A DNA stretch of 39,972 nt from CAZXEU01 sp964639665 (GTDB lineage Bacteria > Bacteroidota > Rhodothermia > Rhodothermales > Bin80): assembly GCA_964639665.1 (NCBI GenBank), contig CAZXEU010000015.1, positions 1-39,972 on the forward strand. The letters are read 5' to 3'. Under the pieces are notes generated by a model. That model was not told the origin of the DNA. It saw only the letters and a program-made list of their open reading frames with translations, and ran no database searches. Positions within the stretch are counted from its first letter, which is position 1. Every line of letters begins with the position of its first letter. Made by a program: the position numbers and the translations under genes. Below, one piece after another: positions 1-7,005 of this stretch.

Positions 1-257
1 TCCATCCATACCTGCCTGCTCCGTGCCGCTTGCGTGCGCTCCGGTCCTGGCGGAGCCGCCAGCGGCAGTATCAATCCGAAGTTGCGGACCGACGCGCCGG
101 TTGCATGCATGCCTCGCTCGAACAGAGCAACCGTAAGTCCGCGGCGAGCGGCCTCAAGGGCATGGGCGACGCCGACGATGCCTGCGCCTACGACTGCGAC
201 ATCCACGGTCCGGGAAACAGGGACCGAATGTCCGCAATCGGAAAGTGGCAGAGGCAT
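1..257 (-). CDS. FAD-dependent oxidoreductase of the phosphonate-associated TIGR03364 type (5' part only)
   Basis: The gene runs off the left edge, so only about 85 N-terminal residues are visible. An ATG at 257 opens a frame with a dinucleotide-binding motif (VAVVGAGIVGVAHALEAARRG, about residues 19-40; GxGxxG), then LTVALFERG and the signature GASVRNFG. This layout is typical of the DAO-fold oxidases found beside phosphonate genes (TIGR03364). Members are proposed or shown to oxidise AEP-like amines, including N-methylated AEP, yielding AEP or phosphonoacetaldehyde. It is the last visible gene of the minus-strand phosphonate run, 145 bp after the metallophosphatase. The rest of the FAD-binding and substrate domain lies outside the window. 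The family call rests on the N-terminus and context; the exact substrate is unknown. Confidence 0.8.
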   Translation of the reverse strand, partial: MPLPLSDCGHSVPVSRTVDVAVVGAGIVGVAHALEAARRGLTVALFERGMHATGASVRNFGLILPLAAPPGPERTQAARSRQVWM

Positions 258-402
258 AGATATGTAACCTGATGATACGGGCTTGCTACGGCCGCCCCCG
301 CGCGCGGCCCGGGCCCTCGCTCAAGAGCATCCGCGGCATTCCGCCAAGAATGCAGTCGAGCCTTATCGGATATGCGCCTGCGTAGCCTCTTCTGTGCCGC
401 AC

Positions 403-2490
403 CTATCTCAGCACGGCCAGCTTGCGGGAGTGCACTTCGTCACCGGTTGTCATGCGCACGAAATAGGTGCCAGGCGCCAGCCAGGACAAGTCCAGTTCCG
501 AACGGTATGTTCCGGCCGGGGTCTCGCGCTCCATCAAGGTCGTAAGTCTCCTGCCCTGAACGTCAAAGAGTTCAAGCCGGGTCCGTGCCTGGCGGGCAGT
601 ACGGTATACAATGGTAGCCTGCTTCGCCATTGGATTCGGGAAGATCGAATCAAGGCCTGCCGTACGGGGCAGAGGAGTTGCGGCAAACTCATCCGTCGAC
701 GAGGCGAAGTACTTGTTAACAGTAAAGCGGTCTATGACGGTGCCAACCTGGTCAATCGCGGACACCTGCAGTTGCTCCCCGTCCACGTCGATGCGCGTGA
801 AATGATGCTTCATGTCCGAGAACGTGATGTGATCATAGTCAACAAAGAAATCGTCCAGGCCGCCTCCTCCTCCACCGGTGACCAGATAGTGCACGTGCTC
901 TTTTTCGCCGCGCTCGTAACTGTGCGTATGGCCGTTCATGACCATGTCCACGTCGTACTCCTCAAAAATCGGCACCAAATGATCCTTTACCCGCTTGTCG
1001 CCGTAGTAGTTGGTCCAGTGCTCGGTGTACGGCGGATGGTGGGCGTAGACGAACGTCCAGGTTGCCGATTGCCGCAGGCTGTCCGTCAGCGCCCCGACAA
1101 GGAATTCATGCTGGGCTGAGCCGGGCGTAAAATCCCCGTTGGTATCGAGCGCGATGAAGTACGCATTCGCCCACCTGAACGAATAGTACCGTTCCGTACT
1201 GTCAGGATTGTTGTTCGGCAGGTAAAAGTCATCCAGGTACACGGCACCGTTATCCGTAATGACATCGTGGTTGCCGAGCGACGTGAACACGTTGATGTTC
1301 TTTAGCAGACTCCGGTACGGCTTGAAATATATGTTGTCGTAATAGTCACCGGACCCCTGATGCACGTCACCTACATGAACCACGAAGTCAACTTCCTGCT
1401 CATTCATGCTGCGCTGCATCTGTCTGCCAATATCCCATTGGGTGGGAGTATCCACTCCACTGTCACCGAGAACCAGGAATGAAAAAGTCCTTTCGTCGTG
1501 CCTGCGGGCGGTCCGGAAATTCTCTTCGCCCGCCACGAGCCCCTCGCCGCTGTAAACTTCGTAGAAATAACGAGTGCTGATCTCCAGGCCCTGCAGCCTG
1601 ACATGGTGTTTCTGGCGCGCCTCGGCTTCGGAGACCTCTTGCAAGAGCTGCCCTTTTTCTAGGCCATACCGAACGCGTCCCACCTGCCGCTCAAGCGTTC
1701 GCCACGCAATTTCCACGGTGGTCTGAGTAGGATTCTGTATGTACGGAGCCCGAAACTCGCGGACGGGATACGTCATGGCTACTTGTTTGGGCTTGTCATA
1801 GATGGTGCGCTCGGCCGTAACCGACACGCTGTCGTAATAGGCTCCCGTATTGGCATAGGAAAGCATGCCGATACGCCCTGCGTCGTACTCGTTGTCGAGT
1901 GCGGAAAGAATCAGCCGGCCATTCAGGTATGCCTTGATGGAATCTCCTCGCACGTCTGCCGTGAGCGCAAAGTATCCCTGGGGAAATGCCTGCGACACCA
2001 GGTTCTCCGCGAGGATATAAGGCTCGCCGTCCACAAACTTCTGGATGCGCTGCAGCGGCGTGTTGACCTCGACGCCGGACGAATCCCGGCCCGACCAGGC
2101 CGGGTCGTTCATCAGTAGCACGCGGTAGTAATTCCGTGCGTCCTGGTAGCGAAAGATCAGTCCCACACCGTCGTTGTCTGTAGAGCGAACCAGGGCGTTG
2201 AACGTATAGTCCGACCACGCATCATCGCCCGTATGAATGTGGGTACCGAGGTGGTACTTGGTTTCGAGTTCTACGGGGCCGTATGACCAGATATTGGATT
2301 TCTGGGCGAGCACGCCGAATTCGACTAGCCACCTGCTCGGGCCGTACTGCGGCTCCACATCGTCCTGCACCGTCCAGCCGTTGTAGTCACCGTCGTCAAA
2401 ATTGTCGTGGAAGGGCAGCGGCTGCGCAGGAGCTAGCCCTGCATTCAACGCGAAAAGAACCGCTGCAATTGGCAAGCATCTTGCACGCAT
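403..2490 (-). CDS. Secreted calcineurin-like metallophosphatase with T9SS sorting domain
   Basis: A protein of about 695 residues with a signal peptide (MRARCLPIAAVLFALNAG, cut near APAQ). Next comes a LamG/DUF1080-like beta-sandwich at about 25-215 (NFDDGDYNGW start), then a fibronectin-like domain as in purple acid phosphatases at about 240-330, then a metallophosphoesterase core at about 335-580. The metal motifs are present: VLGDSG, HVGDVHQG, SLGNHD, YAHHPPY and NGHTHSYER. The tyrosine of the true purple-acid GDxxY motif is absent (GDVHQ), so it is better called PAP-like. The last 80 residues (FPNPMAKQATIVYR, then LAPGTYFVRM) form a T9SS type A sorting domain, so it should be exported and surface-attached. 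The ATG at 2490 follows an in-frame GTG at 2493. It lies 263 bp after phnY; that gap contains no convincing gene. It probably strips phosphate from phosphomonoesters outside the cell. Confidence 0.85.
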   Translation of the reverse strand: MRARCLPIAAVLFALNAGLAPAQPLPFHDNFDDGDYNGWTVQDDVEPQYGPSRWLVEFGVLAQKSNIWSYGPVELETKYHLGTHIHTGDDAWSDYTFNALVRSTDNDGVGLIFRYQDARNYYRVLLMNDPAWSGRDSSGVEVNTPLQRIQKFVDGEPYILAENLVSQAFPQGYFALTADVRGDSIKAYLNGRLILSALDNEYDAGRIGMLSYANTGAYYDSVSVTAERTIYDKPKQVAMTYPVREFRAPYIQNPTQTTVEIAWRTLERQVGRVRYGLEKGQLLQEVSEAEARQKHHVRLQGLEISTRYFYEVYSGEGLVAGEENFRTARRHDERTFSFLVLGDSGVDTPTQWDIGRQMQRSMNEQEVDFVVHVGDVHQGSGDYYDNIYFKPYRSLLKNINVFTSLGNHDVITDNGAVYLDDFYLPNNNPDSTERYYSFRWANAYFIALDTNGDFTPGSAQHEFLVGALTDSLRQSATWTFVYAHHPPYTEHWTNYYGDKRVKDHLVPIFEEYDVDMVMNGHTHSYERGEKEHVHYLVTGGGGGGLDDFFVDYDHITFSDMKHHFTRIDVDGEQLQVSAIDQVGTVIDRFTVNKYFASSTDEFAATPLPRTAGLDSIFPNPMAKQATIVYRTARQARTRLELFDVQGRRLTTLMERETPAGTYRSELDLSWLAPGTYFVRMTTGDEVHSRKLAVLR

Positions 2491-2753
2491 CACACTACCC
2501 GTACGTTGTGTTCAGAAACTCTGACGAAGCGAAACCCGCGTGGTCGGCGCCTGGGCAGCAAGTGCCCTTGCACACAACCTCTTGCGCCGGACGCCTGTAT
2601 TCCAGCCGGGCCAGTTGGCTGTCTGCTTGCCGCTAGGTACACGCATTGAATTGCGACCTGAAGCCATAAACCCTCCCTGTTATTCAGGTTCCGGTCTGAT
2701 CCGCGAGGGCGCGTACCACCCGCCATGGTGGCAATGAAAGAGGCCGAGAGCAT

Positions 2754-4166
2754 TCACCAGGGCAAGGAAAACGTCTTGACGACGGTCATCCCCTTTATCG
2801 CTTCCAGTACTCCTTCTTTTATCCCCAGTCCAGAGTCCTTGACGCCACCGAAGGGGGACAGCTCGATGCGGTAGCCCGGTACTTCGTTTATGTTGACCGT
2901 GCCGGTCCGAATGCCCCTTACGGCTGCCAGGGCCTTGTCGATATCCCGGGTCACCACTCCTGAAGATAGGCCGTAATCCGTGCTATTGGCCAATGCAATA
3001 GCATCGTCGACATCCTCGATCGGAAGAATCGGTGCCAGCGGACCAAACGACTCGCACACAACCATTTCCGCGTCTCGGGGCACATCGGCGATAACCGTTG
3101 GGGCCATGAGCGCCCCGCTGCGCTCTCCCCCTGCCAGCACGCGTGCTCCGCTCTGCACGGCCTTGTCCACGACGGATTCCAGACGAATGGCGGCAGGTTC
3201 GTCAATTACGGTACCGACTCGTGTTTCCGGAGCCATGGGATCGCCGTGTGTATACGCTTTGGTGCGATCCACGAGGCGCTCGGTGAATTCTCCCAGCACA
3301 GCCTCGTGAACAAGCAGCCGCTTCACCGCAGTGCAGCGCTGGCCCGAGTTACGGTAGCACCCTTCTGCGGCAAGATGCACTGCCAGATCCATGTCGGCAT
3401 CCTCAAGGACAATGAGGGGTGCGTTCCCTCCCAGTTCCAGAATCAGTCGCTTGTAGCCTGCCGCCTTGGCGATGTGCTTGCCCACCTCGACGCTCCCGGT
3501 GAAGCTGACTACCTCCACGCGGGGATCCACGACGAGCTCCTCTGCGACTTCCTTCGTAGGTCCGAGGATTACGCTCAGCATCCAGCCAGGCAGTCCCGCT
3601 TCGTACATTAATTCGACACAGCGCACGGCAGTCAGAGGCGTCTTCTCTGACGGCTTAAGCACCATCGGCGCGCCGGCAGCAACGGCCGGTGCGATCTTGT
3701 GCATGACCTGGTTAAGCGGATGATTGAACGGCGCTATGGCAGCCACCAGGCGGTGCGGTTCTCGCAGCGTAAATATCTTCCGGGCCTTGCCACCGGGCGT
3801 AATGTCACAGGAGAATGACTGCCCGTCGTCCTTGAGTGCTTCCATGGCAGAGAATTGGAGCACGTCGCAGGCTCTGCCCACCTCATAGCGAGTTTCCCGC
3901 ATGCAAAGTCCTGATTCTGCGCAAATCAGGTGTGCAAATTCCTCGCGGCGCTGATCAAGGAGCGTCCGCGCATTGTTCAGTATCTCGAATCTGCGGTAGC
4001 GTGTCAGCGGCTCTCCGCCTTTCAGCGTGGCCTCAATGGCTTCGTGGGTGTGAGAGCGGCCCAGACTGGCGACGCTCCCGACCTCGCTGCCATTGAAAGG
4101 GTTGAACACTTGAATGCGAGTCTCGGCATCTACCGGCTGGCCGGCTATATAGCAGGGCAGGTGCAT
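2754..4166 (-). CDS. phnY: Phosphonoacetaldehyde dehydrogenase
   Basis: An aldehyde dehydrogenase-superfamily protein (470 residues from the ATG at 4166) that would oxidise phosphonoacetaldehyde to phosphonoacetate with NAD+ in the cytosol. Visible landmarks are IAPFNHPLNQ with the catalytic-site Asn (about 148), FTGSVEVGK of the cofactor site, LELGGNAP with the general-base Glu (about 244) and NSGQRCTAVKR with the nucleophilic Cys (about 278). The length matches PhnY proteins. A GTG at 4238 would add 24 residues, but homology-like sequence starts at MHLPCYIAGQPV, so the inner ATG is preferred. It directly follows phnA on the same strand, giving the classic phnW-phnY-phnA pathway. Generic ALDH-family membership is certain; the specific substrate is inferred from the neighbours and the family pattern. 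Confidence 0.88.
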   Translation of the reverse strand: MHLPCYIAGQPVDAETRIQVFNPFNGSEVGSVASLGRSHTHEAIEATLKGGEPLTRYRRFEILNNARTLLDQRREEFAHLICAESGLCMRETRYEVGRACDVLQFSAMEALKDDGQSFSCDITPGGKARKIFTLREPHRLVAAIAPFNHPLNQVMHKIAPAVAAGAPMVLKPSEKTPLTAVRCVELMYEAGLPGWMLSVILGPTKEVAEELVVDPRVEVVSFTGSVEVGKHIAKAAGYKRLILELGGNAPLIVLEDADMDLAVHLAAEGCYRNSGQRCTAVKRLLVHEAVLGEFTERLVDRTKAYTHGDPMAPETRVGTVIDEPAAIRLESVVDKAVQSGARVLAGGERSGALMAPTVIADVPRDAEMVVCESFGPLAPILPIEDVDDAIALANSTDYGLSSGVVTRDIDKALAAVRGIRTGTVNINEVPGYRIELSPFGGVKDSGLGIKEGVLEAIKGMTVVKTFSLPW

Positions 4167-4253
4167 GGGCTGGATATGTTGGGCATGAAAGATGAAAGAG
4201 GATGGTAAAGGCGCAGAATGGCCTCCTTGCCGTGGCACATGGCCAGAGCGTTG

Positions 4254-5549
4254 CTACGAATTACTCTCGGCTGCCAACAGGCCGTTAACAGCAAAATCGA
4301 AGATGTCGAAATTACGGGGGTCCATTGCGGCAAGGCGCTCGTACGCGGGGCGCAACGGACGGGAAAGCAGCAGGGGAACCATCTCCTCGTAGCGCCCTCC
4401 GTGGGACCTCAGACCTTCACTGACAGCACCAAGATCGTGGTGCGCGGGAGTGCGGCCGAGTGCCACGTCCCTGCCCGAAAGGGCCACTAGATCTCCCAGA
4501 CGGTCTTCGGGCAGCTCCAGCTTGCGAGCGGCAACGTTTCGGTCGTATACCTCTGTAATGCCGTCTAGCTGAAGCAGGTAATCGGACACGGAAGGCACGA
4601 GCTGCAGATCCGGCAGGTGCACCACGGCAAACGAGCCAAGTGCCCCGTGATGCACGACATACGGATCTGTAATAGGCAATATTACGCGCAATTCATCGCC
4701 GAAGCGTTCCGAAAGCAGCGTTTCCAGGTAAATCACCTTCGGGGAGCCATCCATGCGCTGCTTGGCGTTCATGCCATGGTCCGCCGTTGCCCCCACCACA
4801 GCTCCACAATCGAGCAGGCGCCCCAACTCGTGGTCTACATCTCCATAGAATCGCAGGGATTCTGCATCGGCCGGAGCAAACTTGTGCTGCATGTAGTCGG
4901 TGAGCGAAAGATACACGAAGTCGGCCAGGCCACGCTCCAGTACCGCAACTCCGGCGCGCAGTACAAACAGGCTTGCCTCGGCGCTGTAGATGGCAGGAGC
5001 ACGGGACCCGACCAGTTCCTCCGCATCATCGATGCCGTGCGTCTCTACACTTACGCAGTCCGCCTTTTCGGCGGAGAAGGCGATACCCCGCAATCCGCTG
5101 GAAAGCATGTCTCGCAGCTTTTCCTTGGCTGTGACCATTGCCACTCTTCTGCCAGCATTCGATGCTGCCGCCAGTATAGTGTCGGCGCGCAGGTAATCAG
5201 CGGAATTCATCATCACTTCCTCTCCCGTATCAGGATCCAGAAAGAAGTTGCCGCAGATGCCGTGTACGGAGGGCGCGGTACCCGTTACGATGGACGCATT
5301 GTTGACATTGGTAAAGGACGGCAGCGCGCCGCGCACCAGTCCCCGGTAAGCGCCGCTTGCCAGCATGCGCTCAAGATTCGGCATGAATCCGCGCGCAAGC
5401 GATGTGCTCAGGTATTCGTCGGCACACCCGTCGATACATATGACCACCACCGGCTGGCCCGGAGGATGATATGTCCGGCCATTTACTACAAAGGCACTGG
5501 TGGCGATAGGCGCACCGGTCCGGGATGAGAAGGCCATGGCTTTGCTCAC
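4254..5549 (-). CDS. phnA: Phosphonoacetate hydrolase
   Basis: An alkaline phosphatase-superfamily zinc enzyme that cleaves the C-P bond of phosphonoacetate to give acetate and phosphate. The active site is complete: Asp40 in ICIDGCADEY, nucleophile Thr80 in LPSFTNVNN, Asp218 and His222 in SLTDYMQHK, Asp257 and His258 in ATADHGM, and His383 in GLRSHGG. Their spacing matches the characterised Sinorhizobium enzyme (T68, D211, H215, D250, H251, H377). Translation begins at GTG 5549 or at an in-frame ATG at 5537. It lies 40 bp after the PbfA-like gene and 87 bp before phnY. The name refers to the carbon-phosphorus hydrolase, not the unrelated small E. coli PhnA. Confidence 0.93.
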   Translation of the reverse strand: MSKAMAFSSRTGAPIATSAFVVNGRTYHPPGQPVVVICIDGCADEYLSTSLARGFMPNLERMLASGAYRGLVRGALPSFTNVNNASIVTGTAPSVHGICGNFFLDPDTGEEVMMNSADYLRADTILAAASNAGRRVAMVTAKEKLRDMLSSGLRGIAFSAEKADCVSVETHGIDDAEELVGSRAPAIYSAEASLFVLRAGVAVLERGLADFVYLSLTDYMQHKFAPADAESLRFYGDVDHELGRLLDCGAVVGATADHGMNAKQRMDGSPKVIYLETLLSERFGDELRVILPITDPYVVHHGALGSFAVVHLPDLQLVPSVSDYLLQLDGITEVYDRNVAARKLELPEDRLGDLVALSGRDVALGRTPAHHDLGAVSEGLRSHGGRYEEMVPLLLSRPLRPAYERLAAMDPRNFDIFDFAVNGLLAAESNS

Positions 5550-5589
5550 GACTGAACTGTTGGGAAGTCCCCCCTTGCAATGCGGGGCG

Positions 5590-6975
5590 TCACGGCTTTG
5601 CCGCGGCGGCTTCCACGTTCGCTATACAGTGTTCAAGGATATCAAGCGCGGTGCCAAGCTCGGCCTTCGTGATGGCAAGCGGAGGTGCCAGTACGATTCT
5701 GTTGCCCATCGTCAGCTTGAAGCTGAGACCCTTGGACAGCGCGCTGTACATAGTCGCTTCTGCTGCCGTCGGCGCCCGCTCCCGCGTTTGCCGGTCGGTA
5801 ACAATCTCCAGGCCGAGCAACAATCCAATGCCGGTAACTTCGCCAATGATGGAGCGGGCCTGCATCATGGCGCGCAATCGTTCTAGCGCCCACGCTCCCA
5901 GGTCCCGGGCGTGCGCCACAAGGCCCTCCTCCTCTACAAACCGAATCGCGGCCAGCGCCGCCGCACATGCTACCGGGTTCTTTTCGTGCGTGTAGTGTCC
6001 AAGCGCCCGGTCCGGCGCTACGTCAAGGTCACTGCGTGCAATCATGGCAGCAAGCGGGAATATGCCGCCGCCAAGCCCTTTGCCAATAACCAGTATGTCC
6101 GGCTCGATCTCGTAGTGCTCGCACGTGAACATGGCTCCGGTCCGGCCAAGAGCGTGCGGGATTTCATCCAGAATAAGTAGTGCTCCGTGACGATCACATG
6201 CGCGGCGGACGACGCGCCAGTACTCCGGAGGAGGAATGTAGGGAGTGCTCCGGACGGTCTCGGATATCACCGCAGCCACGTCACCCTCCTTGTCCAGAAC
6301 ATAATCGATGTACTCCGCGCACCTGAGATCACACGTCCTCTGGCAACCAAACGGGCACTTGCTGGGATTCGGAGGCGGTACATGTTCCGCACCCGGCAAC
6401 AGTGGACCAGCATTCTGCCGGAAAATTGCTTCTCCGCCGACGGATATCATGTCGAGAGACGCTCCATGGAAGGCATCCCACATGGAAACGGTCTTGAAGC
6501 GGCCCGTCGCTGCTCGGGCAAGCTTGAGCGCCATTCCCATAGCCAAGGTACCCCCTGGCGCAAACAGGACCTTGCCCAGTCCACCCGGGGCCAGCTCCAC
6601 GAGCTTGCGGGCCAGTTCGATGGCCGGGAGGTTTGTGTAGCGACGCGTGCAAAACGGCAGTGTCTGCATTTGTCGGACAATGGCTTCGACAACCCGCTGA
6701 TTACGAAATCCTACCTGGTGCACACCGTTGCCGTGGAAGTCCATGTAGCGACGGCCCTGCATGTCCTCGACGTAGATGCCCTCGCAAGAGCGCAAGACAT
6801 TCAGGCAGGGAGTCGACAGCGACTGGCGCAAGAAATACTTCGTGTCGGCGTCCAGAAGGGCCTGAGTTTTGTCGTCAATATGCTCCGCAGTCCATGCGCT
6901 GCGCTGCGGAGAAATATTGAGATCTCCTTCAGAAGCGAGCCGGTCGGTGGCTCGGCCGGACGGAACGAGCTCCAT
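5590..6975 (-). CDS. pbfA: PbfA-like (R)-1-hydroxy-2-aminoethylphosphonate ammonia-lyase (class III transaminase fold)
   Basis: A PLP-dependent enzyme of the class III (ornithine/acetyl-ornithine) transaminase fold, about 461 residues from ATG 6975. The Schiff-base lysine lies in LVIGKGLGGG (about 299) and the pyridine-N aspartate in LILDEIPHALGRTG (about 270). That last motif replaces the DEVQTGxGRTG of ordinary transaminases. Together with FHGNGVHQVGF, TRRYTNLPA and the Cys-rich KCPFGCQRTCDLRC block, it resembles the PbfA family, which removes ammonia from (R)-1-hydroxy-AEP to give phosphonoacetaldehyde. A TTG start at 7002, three bases past the preceding stop, is also possible and would give near-overlap coupling with the lipoprotein gene. 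The context (phnW, phnA and phnY all present) supports the call, since the product feeds PhnY. A generic phosphonate-linked transaminase remains possible. Confidence 0.82.
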   Translation of the reverse strand: MELVPSGRATDRLASEGDLNISPQRSAWTAEHIDDKTQALLDADTKYFLRQSLSTPCLNVLRSCEGIYVEDMQGRRYMDFHGNGVHQVGFRNQRVVEAIVRQMQTLPFCTRRYTNLPAIELARKLVELAPGGLGKVLFAPGGTLAMGMALKLARAATGRFKTVSMWDAFHGASLDMISVGGEAIFRQNAGPLLPGAEHVPPPNPSKCPFGCQRTCDLRCAEYIDYVLDKEGDVAAVISETVRSTPYIPPPEYWRVVRRACDRHGALLILDEIPHALGRTGAMFTCEHYEIEPDILVIGKGLGGGIFPLAAMIARSDLDVAPDRALGHYTHEKNPVACAAALAAIRFVEEEGLVAHARDLGAWALERLRAMMQARSIIGEVTGIGLLLGLEIVTDRQTRERAPTAAEATMYSALSKGLSFKLTMGNRIVLAPPLAITKAELGTALDILEHCIANVEAAAAKP

Positions 6976-7005
6976 GGGTTTCGCGGCCGGTCTGATTGGC
7001 AAACC

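Noticed and set aside
283..1119. Long plus-strand open frame opposite the metallophosphatase
   Set aside because: It is the antisense shadow of a gene with clear domains; the translation is Arg/His/Val-rich with no motifs. The same applies to 4617-5528, 6187-7065 and 8353-9273.
403..2490. Calling the metallophosphatase a true purple acid phosphatase
   Set aside because: The tyrosine of GDxxY that ligates iron is missing, although the fibronectin-like domain and other motifs fit.
2714..2731. Short hairpin (ccacc/ggtgg) downstream of phnY as a terminator
   Set aside because: Only 5 bp of stem and no T-tract; likely chance.
2490..2753. Minus-strand frame of 87 codons between phnY and the phosphatase gene
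   Set aside because: No recognisable motif or homology, no ribosome-binding site; a chance open frame in GC-rich DNA.
5590..6975. Ordinary class III aminotransferase (for example acetylornithine or 4-aminobutyrate type)
   Set aside because: The DEVQTGxGRTG motif is replaced by DEIPHALGRTG and the Cys-rich insert and phn context fit the PbfA family better.
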